Source: Tenrec ecaudatus
Lineage: Eukaryota; Chordata; Mammalia; Afrosoricida; Tenrecidae
Length of the DNA: 64,000 nt
NCBI RefSeq assembly: GCF_050624435.1
Contig: NC_134545.1
Coordinates: 86,518,063 to 86,582,062 of the forward strand
Direction: 5' to 3'
Below the pieces are notes generated by a model. That model saw only the letters and a list, made by a program, of their open reading frames with translations. It made no database searches and was not told the origin of the DNA. This document shows positions 11,738-22,500 of this stretch, in pieces. The number at the start of each line of letters is the position of its first letter. Within the stretch, counting starts at the first letter, position 1. The translations under genes were made by a program, and so were the position numbers.

Positions 11738-12250
11738 CCTCCTGCCCACGGCCACCGCCACCTCGGCAGGTCCTCCTCGGCCTCCGTCCGCAAGGCCGCT
11801 GGCCCGGAGCCCGGGAGAGGGTCTCGGCCCGGAGCGCGCGCCCTTCCGGCTCCTTCCCTCCGCGCTCGGCCCTCCCCCTCCCCCCGCAGGGGCCCGGATG
11901 AGAAGGGCGGCGGCCCCGGCGCGAGCCCTTTGTCAGCCGCAACCTCAGCCTAAGCCGGGAAGCCAGGAGCCCCAGTGGAAAGCGAGGCTGCGCCCTCTCT
12001 TCCTCCGAAGGCAGATGGCTAGCGCTCCTACCGCGCTCTCCGGGAGCCTCTGCTACCCTTTAACCAGCTCCTTCCAGCCGCTGCTACCCCCACCCGAAGC
12101 CCCTAGGTCTCCTCTGCCGCTGCTCCTACCACCCGCTTCCTGTTTATCCGCACTGCGCCTGCGTCGCAGACCGGCTTAGACCGGTCCCCTCAGCCCGGCT
12201 CCCCCTCCTTCTGAGCCAGTCCATTTGTCCTAGTTCAGTAGGGGAACTTA
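11150..12250 (-). promoter_or_regulatory. OGA: CpG-island promoter of OGA
   Basis: The sequence is GC-rich and dense in CpG around and upstream of the OGA start codon. No TATA box stands out, as usual for a housekeeping promoter. The transcription start was not located; it should lie between about 11800 and 12250. A tgcgcctgcg element (12154-12163) inside the island and tgcgcaggcgca (12457-12468) just outside resemble NRF1 sites. Confidence 0.75.
11524..11737 (-). CDS. OGA: OGA coding exon 1
   Basis: The exon runs from the start ATG (11737-11735) to GGAAG followed by the donor GTGAGC. It encodes residues 1-71 plus the first base of glycine 72 and ends in [10 protein letters not shown], the first strand of the GH84 domain. 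The Ala/Ser/Gly-rich stretch after residue 20 is longer than in human OGA as I recall it. The exon lies inside a CpG island. Confidence 0.96.
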
Positions 12251-12456
12251 GAAGCTAGAGGAAGCGAAAAGCGGCAGGGACTGAAGGCAGTGGGACGTAC
12301 CATTTGTACCCACCACCCTCCAAGGGCAGCCAAGCACTTTGGGACGGACCATTACCCGACTCGAAGAAGGGGGGCACGGAAGGAGGCTGCGCCTTGTTAG
12401 GGCAATTGGGAGAAGCGGGGGTCGGGAAGGGCGAAATGAGGTGTTTACTTTCTCAA

Positions 12457-12468
12457 TGCGCAGGCGCA
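12457..12468. promoter_or_regulatory. NRF1-like palindromic site upstream of OGA
   Basis: The sequence tgcgcaggcgca is close to the NRF1 consensus (YGCGCAYGCGCR), differing at one central base. It lies 720 bp upstream of the OGA start codon. Binding is inferred from the motif alone. Confidence 0.45.
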
Positions 12469-13027
12469 GAAACGAAACCTTCTGTTCTTAAAGGGATAGG
12501 AAGCGGTTGACCTACTTTCTGCAGTGATGCGCCTAGTAGGTTGGCTCATTGGCCCGACTCAGTTCCGTGCAGACACCGCTCCAAGGTGCTCAGCTCGCCG
12601 CAGTGAATCATTTTCTCCTACCCGCTAGCTGGGCTCCAGCCCCGTTTAAGAAGGCAATCGTTTTTCATCCCCTCATTCGGCAGACTCCTAGTCAGCTTGC
12701 TTCCTATTTGACTGGGGCTACTATGAGCTCACCGAATTGTGGTAGAGGCAAGCAAGGGCACACACTCCCCACTTGGCGTTCCCACGTGTTGCGGGAGCTG
12801 TGGAAAGAGAATAACTTACTCCTTCAGGGAGAGATGGCTTTGGTTTCGCTCGTGAACTGGATCATGGAGGAGGAGGAGACAAGAACCCTTCATTCCAGGG
12901 CAGTGGAACAAATTCCAAACATGGACAGGCCAGTCGTCTTCGCGTAAGCGGAGCTCCGCGACAGCACATTTCCCTGGGGAAGCCTCTCTTAAGCCCTCGA
13001 TGGGTTCGGGCTCTGCTATATGTACTT

Positions 13028-13232
13028 TTACCATTAAAACCTCACGGCCAGCGAGTGGATGCCGACTCGTAGCGAGCCTGAAGGACAGGGACAAACTGCC
13101 CTTGTGGGTTTCGGAGACTAACTGCGGGAATAGAAAGCCCCTCTTCCTCCTGCAGAGCGCGCTGGTGGTTTGGAGGTGCTGACCTTGCAGACCACAGGTC
13201 AGTGAGTAGCCACTCCACCACCAAAGCACCTT
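13028..13232 (-). repeat. AfroSINE, reverse orientation
   Basis: Reverse-complement SINE with gtggatgccgactcgtagcg at its left end (tail) and cactccaccaccaaagcacc at its right (head). Confidence 0.75.
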
Positions 13233-13391
13233 ACTAAGCCTCGTTATATTGATGTGAATTAAGAAGTCTGTCTCAAGTTTTAAGAAATAAAGGTGAAATA
13301 TTTTCTTTCTTCAAAGGTGTTAAACTCCTTGAAAGTATTAAAAAAATAAGCATCTGGGTCTCATTGTGATCATTAATATGCTATCTAGCAC

Positions 13392-13565
13392 TTCAAAGGC
13401 GCCCGGATGGTACAGCCGTAAAGCACTCAGCTGCTAACCAGCCACTCCTTCAGAGGGAGAAAGAGCAGCTTCTGCGAAGATTCCAACCTTATAATTCCAT
13501 GAGGCAACTCTCCTCGATCTTACAGGGTCACTGTGAATTAGAATTGGCTGGACAGCAGGTGGTTG
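13392..13565 (+). repeat. AfroSINE
   Basis: gcgcccggatggtacagccg head, ctcagctgctaaccagccac, tcttacagggtcactgtgaa and gaattggctggacagcaggt tail. Confidence 0.75.
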
Positions 13566-14311
13566 GTTGTATCCTACTCCTCCACTCCTCCAGCAGTAGC
13601 CCAATTTGTAGCTTCAGGGACTTTTATAGAACTTTTTGCTCCTAGAATGGGGGCTTCTCTGATGACAGCAGAGAACCATAAGACTTGGTGGGGCAGGGTT
13701 AGAACTGCCTCAGCCTTTGGTTTCATGAAACTTCCTCTTTGCTTTATACCTCACACTGAAGCAAGTCAGCAACCCCAATTTCAGGAACCCTCCACGGACT
13801 AGCTCTGGGGAAAGATCTACTTTCTATCCATCTATCTCTTAAACTTAAGGGTTCATCCTGGCCCCACACATGACTGACAACAAACGTTCTCTCTACCTTC
13901 TCTCTCCAGGACAAATCACAAAGACCAGTGCTTAGAATGCTTCTGATAACTATTTGTAAAATGAATAGATGGAACCCTGTCCTCACAAGCTTATATGCTG
14001 GATGGACAAAACATCATAACCAACCTAGTGTGACTGGGGAATTCAACTGTAACAATCATTCTAAAGAGAGGAAGTGATGATGTGAGACAGTAACTGTAGC
14101 AGGGAGTGGCTGTTACAGATGGAAGAACAGTGGAAATCTAGGTGAGCAATAATGCAGGCATGGAACAGGGCACAAAAGTAGAACAAGAGGTGGTGTAACT
14201 TTGGTGGTGGAAGTGCTGACTAATTAAATGGGAATGAAGGCACAGTGAAGGAAAGGAAGACATTAAGACTCCTAATGTCTTCTTCTTAGGTTCGCCCCCC
14301 CACCACCCACT

Positions 14312-14442
14312 AGCACCACCACCCACCAGCACCACCACCCACCAGCACCACCACCCACCAGCACCACCACCCACCAGCACCACCACCCACCAGCACCACC
14401 ACCCACCAGCACCACCACCCACTAGCACCACCACCACCACCA
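14312..14442. repeat. 16-bp minisatellite
   Basis: About eight nearly perfect head-to-tail copies of agcaccaccacccacc, followed by a short (CAC)n run. The apparent open frame rich in Gly/Trp on the minus strand is an artefact of the repeat. Confidence 0.95.
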
Positions 14443-14459
14443 CTGTGTTATTTTGCTTA

Positions 14460-14675
14460 TTTCAGTGTTGTTATTGTTAATGGCTCAATTCTGACTCACA
14501 GCAACCACATGATTCTCCTATAGGGATTTTCTTTGGGGGGGGGGTTTCTTAGTTATCTTTACAAGAGCAAGTCCCCAAGACTTTCTCCCACAGAGCTGCT
14601 AGGTGCATTAGAACCGACCACCTTTCGGTTAGCAGTCAAATGTTTCACTGTTGCACACGATCAGGGCTCCTTGAA
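14460..14675 (-). repeat. AfroSINE, reverse orientation
   Basis: Ends with acacgatcagggctcc, the reverse complement of a SINE head, and contains cacagcaaccacatgattct and ctcccacagagctgctagg. A G-run at 14535-14545 interrupts it. Confidence 0.7.
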
Positions 14676-15389
14676 AACGCTTGCATTTTGACCTCAGCAA
14701 TTGTAGTGAAATTTACTAAGAAAAGGACAAAGCAGGCATAAATCAATTCCATTTTCACATGTTAAATCTGAGAGTCCTTATAGGTCCACATGGAGATGTC
14801 AAGAGGCAATTGGATATATAAGAGAGTTCTGGGAATATGAATTGGGTGCTTCTGCATTTGCAGAGTGCTTAAAGTCATGGAGTTACTGTTCTGTGAGGAA
14901 GGGTTCAGGTCAAGCCACTGGGCTCCCGTTACAAAGGATGAGTTGGCAAGGAGGCGCTGAGGAAGGGTGACCAAAAAGACAGAAGGAACCCCTTTAATAT
15001 GACATACTGGAAGGCAAGTGAATCTTTAGATGGAGCAATGGCCAAGAAAAGATGATCAAAATGCCAACCTGCTGCTTGGTTTTTTTCTGGATCCCATCTA
15101 TGTGCCCTACCTTCAAATCATGTCTCATCCCCTAGCAATTCTCAGTTTCAGATGTCAACTTTTTGTAAACTTTATTCTTCCAAAGTCTGACCCATACACT
15201 CATTATGCTCAATCATCCAATCATTTTGTTTTTGTTGAGAATATACACAGACATTTACCAATTCAAGTTTCAATGACACTGACTACAATATTCGATGTGG
15301 ACAATCATAATCACTCATATTCTCTAAATTGTTTTAATACAAACTCACTGTCCCCCTAAGGTTCCTATTGAATCTCTGCAGTTGCTGTT

Positions 15390-15530
15390 GTCAATGTGGG
15401 AGAAAGAGGAGGCTTTCTGTCCCCTAAGGAGTTACACTCTTGGAAACCCATGGGAGCAGTTCTTTCCTGCTCTATAGGGTCGCTGAGTCACAACTGACAG
15501 GATGGCAGTGAGTTTGTGCCAGCTTGATCC
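15390..15530 (+). repeat. AfroSINE, head missing
   Basis: gggagaaagaggaggctttc, cttggaaacccatgggagca, ctatagggtcgctgagtcac and gatggcagtgagttt. Confidence 0.7.
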
Positions 15531-15599
15531 CATACAGTTCTTAAAATAGCCTAATGCTTCAAGCATTTTTTAAAACTAGTTAAGTTAAACTGTCTGTAT

Positions 15600-15835
15600 T
15601 TTTAATCATTTTATTGGGGGCTCCTACAACTCTTATCACCATACATACATCAATCATGTAAAGCACATTAGTACATTTGTTGCCCTCATCATTCTCAAAA
15701 CATTTGCTCCCTACTTGGGCTGTTGGAATCAGCTCATTTTTCATTTTTTCCCTCCCTCCCCGCTACTCCCTCCCTCATGAACACTTGATAATTTATAATA
15801 ATAATAATATTATTGTATCATATCTTACGCTGCCC
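15600..15835 (-). mobile_element. L1 3' end fragment, reverse orientation
   Basis: Begins with aatcattttattgggggctc, the reverse complement of the family 3' end, and reaches past the polypyrimidine (reverse polypurine) tract to an AT-rich block. Confidence 0.8.
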
Positions 15836-15951
15836 GATGCATTGTTTGGTTTTAAGAAGACTCCAGGAGTATTTCTGGTTTAAGGTTTAAAGTACCTCCA
15901 GGCAATATTGTCATGGATTGAATTGTATCCCTCAAAATATGTGTCATCTTG

Positions 15952-16058
15952 GTTTTGAGAATGATGGCAACAAATGTACATATGTTCTTGACACAGTGGA
16001 TGTATGTATGGATTGTGATAAGAATTGTACGAGCCCCCAATAAAATGATTTTTTTAAA
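15952..16058 (+). mobile_element. Very short L1 3' end insertion
   Basis: About 105 bp beginning gttttgagaatgatggcaac and ending gagcccccaataaaatgatt plus T/A-rich tail. It is flanked by aatatgtgtcatcttgg (about 15937-15953) and aatgtgtcatcttgg (about 16059-16073), an imperfect target duplication. Confidence 0.75.
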
Positions 16059-17135
16059 AATGTGTCATCTTGGGTGGACCATGATTCTCAGTGGTTTGAA
16101 GTTATGTAATGAAATAACACAGGTGGATGGCTTTACCAGACTGAAAATTACTCTGTCACAATTTAGGAGGTTGGAGTCCACATTACCTACCTCTCTCCTC
16201 CTCTCCCCCTCTCCCCCACCCTCCTGTCCTCTCTCCCTCTGGCCTCCTCCTGGCTCTGGGGGCAGACCCTTGTCATCAACCTTCTCGTGGGTCTAGTAGT
16301 TTTTCAGTGCAGGGAACCCACGTCCAACGGATGAGCTCCTCTCTGAGCTTTCTTTCTTGGTGATAGGAGGCCCCTCCCTCCTTTTCTTTCCTGTAAGATA
16401 GAAAATGATGCAAGCATACTCCAAGGAAACTTGCATTAAGGGTGTCGTCTCCTATCCTAATTCCCTTTCAACTGATTTATCTGATCACATCATGAGGGGT
16501 AATGACATCATCATCAACCACTGAGAGTCATGGCCCACCTAAGCTGACACAATTCAATCTGCGATGTCCCTCAGAGGCTTACAGTGTATCAGGGAAGACA
16601 GGCAAATGCTCATCTAAGTAAATGACGGCTACAAACAGAAGCAGTAGGACGGGAAAACAGAGGAACCATGAGAGCGCCTCCCAGTGTTTAGCGGATGCAT
16701 CTCCTACACTGTTTGCATCCTTCACACACACGTATTGAGTGTACTCCAGGGCCATCCTGCTACCAATTCCCTGGATGACTTTGGGCAAGTCTCTTCCCTC
16801 CCTGGATCTGTCTTCTGGTAGAGAAGAGATGAGATCACAGATTCTTAATCTAGCTTCAAGGATACACACCCTCCTAAAAATATATGGAAATGGTTGTATC
16901 TCTCTTGTTTCTGCATCAGACCTTGAGTCATTTGGGAAGTGAAGCAGCAGATGGTTCCACAGTGACGTGAGCAGGGAACACATATGAGATAATGAAAGGT
17001 TCTGGAAATGACCTTTTTTGGACATTTTTAAGCCTCCTTTTGTGGATGAGAAAGCCAGGAAGTCTCTATCACCCTGTGGGGCACGACGGCGGCACGAGTG
17101 TAGGCCATCTGATCTCTCCATTATTCGTGACTGGG

Positions 17136-18139
17136 ATGTAGACACAAATGCGTACTCATACTAGAGACAATGGCTTCTTTATACAGAGGAACCGTCACTG
17201 GAAACTGAAGAGCGTGAGCATGTCGCCTCCCCAAATAAAGCACCTTGAGATTTAGAAGTCTGGGAGTAAGAACTTTTGATTTGGGTGTCAAATAGCATGG
17301 TGGAGGGATGATTCCTATGAAGGGGAGAGCAAGCATACCTTTTTTATTTGTTTTCATAAATGCTGACACCCGCTGTCTGTCCCACGGCACTCCACTTCTC
17401 GGCTGGGTTTGAGCCTTCTTTGTTGCATTGGCCACATCGAATTCACAGACAATATTCACGATTATGGGGTTTATTAGGGAAGTAACAAGTTATGATCCAA
17501 GCTCAGAAATAACTCACCCAAGTCACAGTAAAAAACTAAACAAACTAAAAAGTTATTGGGAGTTGGGGAGAAAGGCTCACAATACACTTTTCAATCAGGA
17601 TAGCTCTTCTCGGTTGTGCTTACGAGCAAGCCTTTCTCTGGTCCTCAGGCCCACAGTCCCTTAGGCCTCTTGGGCAAATGTTACCAAGGCTTTGAACTAT
17701 ACCAGTAGGTGTCCAGGGGCACCCAACTCCAACAGCAAGTCCCCTGCCCAAAGGCACTCAGCTCTCTCACTCTGCAGGCCGGGACACCATCTCCTGGAGT
17801 CTGGGTTCTGCTACCACGCCTGCTTCTCTGCCACTGCTTTTTGCCTGGGTCTAGAAGGTTCTCAACACATGGATCCCCAGTCAAAAGGATGTGGTCGCCA
17901 GGTCCCAAAGACATCTTGCTTGCTTGGCATAGTCTTCAAAACACCAATGTCCTGTCCCTTCTTCCGTATCTCCTCTTGGGATGTGGAACAAAGATGCTCT
18001 GATTTGAGTGGGAGGATCAGGTTGGTTTCTTACCCTGCCAGAACCTGTGTCTCTCTCCAATGTACGGCCAGACTATGGCTCCCCTGGCGAGAGAGGAGCT
18101 TCTCTGTGCATACGCATGCGTGAAGGGCTGTGCATGACA
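17136..18139 (-). mobile_element. Possible LTR-like repeat next to the KCNIP2 3' end
   Basis: On the minus strand the block begins TGTCATGCACAGCCC and ends TTGTGTCTACA, with an AATAAA (17472-17467) about 330 bp from its end, an arrangement like a solo LTR. No matching target duplication was seen, and the family is not recognised. Confidence 0.25.
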
Positions 18140-18179
18140 TGTCGAGTGAAAGGGACAAAAAAAGCAGAGACAGCAGCTT

Positions 18180-19489
18180 GTGCATAGCCTTTGTGTTTTA
18201 TTGGATCTGGTGTATGTCTTACTTTATAAAATATACAGAAGAGCCAAAAAAATGCAAAGCAGTCAACAATGTTTTAAGGGAAAATGGTGTTCTCTCTCTC
18301 AGATCCTGGGAGTATGACTGAATGGGACAAGCAGGTACATTACGGGTGCTCACAATGAGATGAGAACTTGGTGGTATGGTTCCCACGCTCTTGTATGCAC
18401 AGGAACATCGCTGGGCAGATTGGGGAGAGAATTCTAAAGGAAATGCGAGGTGGGCACTGAAGAAGCCAGGTAGAGATTTGCAAAGGAGCCTGGGTTGATC
18501 AGATTCTAATGAATGCCCTCCATACCTGGGCTCAGATGCCATGCCTGGCTCTCTCCTCCGCTTTCCTTCTAAGGCATTCACTGGGGACATGATGGAATCC
18601 CAAGTGCAGGAAGGAAGGTCCCTGACCTGCTCCATGTCACCAAATTTAAAGGACAAGGCAAAGGAAAATCCAAAGTAACTGAAATAGGTGATGAGCAGCG
18701 GGTGGACTGACACGCTTGCAGGCATCAGTGAGGACATCTCCCCATCCCAGTGTCTCTGCAATCATCACCACACAAACAGGAAGGAGGGAGAGAAAGGAAT
18801 TCCAGAAAGGAGCCAAACAGCTCAGGCTACCCAGTACTGAAGAGGATCTGGGAATTTTCTTGAGCGACTCCAAGGAGACAGGGTCTTCTGAAGAGCCTGG
18901 TGATTCATATTCTGATGGCTATGGCCTGGCCTGCCTGAGCTCCCCCTGACCATCAAACCAGGCTCTTCTGCCCTCTACCCCTGCCACTTCCTAGAGCTAG
19001 CCTCCGGTCCAGGCCCAAGACTCCTCCTGATACACTCGTCCCCTTCCCACGGAACTTTCAGAGGCAATTCTGAAAGGCCAGCCCGTACCAAGGGCTCAAC
19101 ATCCTCTCTGAGAAGGGAGTCTTGGGGCATATGTTTATGAGATCGGGGGTAGGGGGTGGGGTGGGAGTGGGGGTGAGAGCACCATAGCAGGAGACATTCT
19201 GTCTAGTGTCGGGGGTGGTTTCTACAGCAAGGGTGGGAGCTGGGAGAACTACTCGCTTCCTACTGCAAGGGCACCACCAGATGCACTCTGCCCACTCCCT
19301 GTCCCCCAACCCCTGGCCCCCCTCCCCGTTCTGGTGATCTGGGCAAGGTGTCCTCAGGCTATTGATTCCCTACAGGCCCCAAGGCAGGGCTAAGGTGGGG
19401 ACAGACCTGGGAAGAGAAGGGTGATGTCCACCTGGACAAGGTCTAGAGCATGGTCCACCCAGGGCACTCTGACCCTCTCCCCTGAGAAA
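18180..19489 (-). other. KCNIP2: KCNIP2 3' UTR
   Basis: This is non-coding sequence after the stop codon, ending near an AATAAA at 18202-18197. The length (about 1.3 kb) is close to that of the human transcript as I recall it. It includes a (GA)n run at about 19569-19590, just above the last exon's end in the preceding intron. Confidence 0.65.
18197..18202 (-). terminator. KCNIP2: KCNIP2 polyadenylation signal
   Basis: AATAAA on the minus strand, 1.29 kb after the stop codon. Cleavage would fall near 18175-18185. I saw no other equally placed AATAAA between here and the stop codon. Confidence 0.6.
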
Positions 19490-19537
19490 CTAGATGACAT
19501 TGTCAAAGAGCTGCATGGACCTCATGATGTTCTCATC
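19490..19537 (-). CDS. KCNIP2: KCNIP2 coding exon 10 and stop
   Basis: Acceptor GGCCACAG is followed by [15 protein letters not shown] and TAG at 19492-19490. The C-terminus is the invariant KChIP end. Confidence 0.97.
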   Translation of the reverse strand, partial: DENIMRSMQLFDNVI

Positions 19538-22500
19538 CTGTGGCCATGGTGTGAAGGAGGCAGATTGGAGAGAGAGAGAGAGAGAGAGAAAGAGCTTGTC
19601 AGAGACAGGGAGACAGGGCACTGAGTCAGACGTGGGGGCATTCAAGGAGAGAGAAGCAGAGGGAAGGGAAAATCCCAGAAAGACCTGAGGTGGGAAGGAG
19701 GTAGGCCTCTCCCAGGTGTGAAGCAATCGGATTAGGGATAAGGGTGGGTTGGGGGTATCATACTCTGCCCTAAGGAGCCTTCTTCTACGTCACTGAATGA
19801 GGCGGTGAAAGGGTCCTGTACCTTTTGGCAAGACTCAATGAACTCCTCAATGGTCACCACACCATCCTTGTTCCTATCCATCTTCTGCAAGGTGGTGGCC
19901 AGGTGGGAGGACAGGAGGACGGGCAGAAGAAAGGCAGGCAAAAAGGCAGAACTCAGGTGAATGACCTGGTTGACCTTCGTCTCCTTCACTCCCAGACCTT
20001 CCCACCCCACCTAATCCAAGGCACCTGAAAGAAGCTCTCCACATGTTCCCTGGGGGCCTCTTCCCGTAGTGCCGGATATGTATACTTGCCCATCATGTCA
20101 TAGATGGACTTCATGATGTCCAGCATTTCCTGTTAGACCAAGAGAGAAAAGGATCTCTTCTTAGAAGCTCCAGCCTCCAAACCAGGAGGGTTAGAGCAGA
20201 GGGCAGACCTCACCCTTCCTGGTCGTGATGCCTCTCCATATGTGGGCCATGCTCCATCACCCCCATCCCCACCCCCGAACTTGGCACACACAGCTCCCAG
20301 CCCTTCCATTGCCCTGTACCTCCTTGGTGATGCAACCATCTTTGTTGAGGTCATACAAGTTGAAGGCCCAGTTTAGCCTGTCATCTATGGTTCCCCGAAG
20401 AATCACCGACAAACCAGCCACGAAGTCCTGGAAAGAGGCAATACAAGCTGTATCCTCTGATACCTTCCGCCCACTCGCTTTCTGTGTTTGGTCCAGAGAT
20501 CCTGGTCCCGCAGCCCTAGGAAACAGCCTTCCCTAGCCCACCTCTCCCAGCTCACCTCAAAACTGACGGAGCCATCATGATTGGTGTCAAAGGCATTGAA
20601 GAGGAAAGTGGCATAGGTACTGGAGTCTGTAGGAGGAGTTTGGAGAAGTAAGCTGTTTCCAAACAGAAGAGAACATCCGGCCTGTGGGGCCCCTCAACCC
20701 TCTCCCTCATCACCAAGGCAACCCCAGCCCCTCCCTCAGGAACCCTCTCTCCCACTGAGCTGCCAGACTGCTGCATCCCAATTGGCCTTGACCCCTCACC
20801 TCCTTGAGGAAAGAACTGGGAGTAAATCTGCTTGAAGTTCTCCTCGTTGACAATTCCGCTAGGACATTCCTGGAGGGAGGCAGACCAGGCTGAGGGCAGA
20901 GAAAAACCTTTTCCTCTCACCCCCCATCTTCCAAGCCCAAGGACTGCCAGAAACAGGGAAAATCTTCATGTCCCCAAGGCACACACAATGCAGGTTTGTG
21001 ATAGGAGGCTACCCATAAAACCTTTGACTAAACTGCCAATCCACATGCTTTGCCTCTTTCTGGCCCTACCCTTTGGGAACGGTCCAGCTCAGTTCAATCA
21101 GGGCTGGAGGGATGGGGCTGCCTCTGCCTACCTTACATCCCCTAAGGTTTCTGGGGAGACCCTCATTAAGGATTCTGAGAACACCTGGCTCTTGTCCCAG
21201 CCTCCCCCCAGGTCCTCCTGGCTGGTACTCACGTTCTTGAAGCCCCGGTACAGAACCTGCAGTTCCTTGCGTGTGAACTTGGTTTGCTCCTGCAGCTGCT
21301 CCAGACCCTCGGGACGGTGGCACACGGTGGACAGCTCAAACTCATCTTCCACACTGTCTGCGGGGGGGGCGGAGGGGTGGGGGACAGCCGCGCCTCAGGC
21401 CGGAGCCCCGACCCCCCTGTTTGAAACACCGACCCATCCCATCCCTCCCCACTCTCCAACCTCGGAGACCAGTTTGCCTGTTTCTGGGACGCTCCAGAAG
21501 TCCAGGCAAGAAGTCAAAGCCCTGGTGAGCTTCAAGATCTATCATTGGGTTCAGCCCAAGGCCAGGCCTGGCCCCAGAGCCAGGCATCCGACTTCACGCT
21601 TACCCCTGGGCCCTTGGTCCCTGGTTGGAGGGGAAGTGACCTCACTCACACCCCCACCCCCGCCCCATCTTTGTCTCAGAAGGTGAACAGCAAGAATAAC
21701 AAGGGTCCAGAGATCAGGCATCAGAGAGTGCTCCGGACCTTCCCAGAACACCTCAGCTCCCCACAACTCCAGCCTTATCCCTCCCAGACGTTCCTCCACT
21801 CCCAACCCTCCTCAGACCCATTCCCTCCGCCCCGCCCACCAAGCCCCAGCCATGCCCCGCCCATCCCCAGCCGGCGACTCGAGCTCCAGCCAAGCCCCGC
21901 CCAATTCCAGCCAAGCCCCGCCCAGAATCCCGCCTCTGCCTCCGGCCCAGCCAAAGCGAGAGCCCCACCCGCGGCCCCATCTCAGCCCCGCCCCAGCCCC
22001 CAACATTTAGTCCCCAAGCAAGTGCCCACCCCCCACCCAGCGCTCCCGAAGGCCCCCTCCCCCGCCCCCACCAGGAGAGTAAGTCACCTGGGTCCAGCGG
22101 GCGGGGTCTGTAGGGGTGGAGGGAGGCTGGGGCGGCTAATGCTGAAGGGAGCGAACTGTCACCGAGAAAGCGGAAGACCGGGGCAACTGCAGACACACAC
22201 CTCGCCCCTCACACTCAGCAAATCTCACAAACCTAAGTCTTACAATGCACACACCCAGCGCTGCACGCCAAGGCACAAGTAACGAGCACAGACAAACGTG
22301 AAACGGACTCCACGCACACATGCTTGTGGAATTCACCCCCATCCTTATCTACATCTACTTTGGTGTGGGACCCAGCGGCCTCAAACACAAGATAACCACA
22401 AACCGGGCTGGCAATATGCAGTAAAGTCCTGTGAGGTGGGCAAGGCCCACCAGCTGAAGACCCTGAAATCTAGGGACAAAGTGAGGTCGCTCAACTGGAA

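Larger units (their letters stand above)
12250..18175. other. Intergenic interval between OGA promoter and KCNIP2 3' end
   Basis: No exon of a known gene was recognised. Contents: AfroSINEs, L1 3' ends, a 16-bp minisatellite, MIR-like traces near 16740-16830 and a possible LTR at 17136-18139. Confidence 0.7.

Noticed and set aside
14312-14442. Regular direct repeats resembling a CRISPR array
   Set aside because: No unique spacers, mammalian context; it is a simple minisatellite.
14138-14443. Gly/Trp-rich open frame
   Set aside because: Product of translating the 16-bp minisatellite.
16579-17145. 188-codon minus-strand open frame
   Set aside because: Part of it reads as a MIR remnant (about 16740-16830) and no protein family is recognised.
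20832-21686. 284-codon plus-strand open frame across KCNIP2 exons 4-5
   Set aside because: It is antisense to confirmed exons with splice sites; its length comes from GC-rich, CpG-containing sequence.
21545-22282. 245-codon plus-strand Pro/Ser-rich frame
   Set aside because: Antisense to KCNIP2 exon 3 and composed of GC-box repeats.
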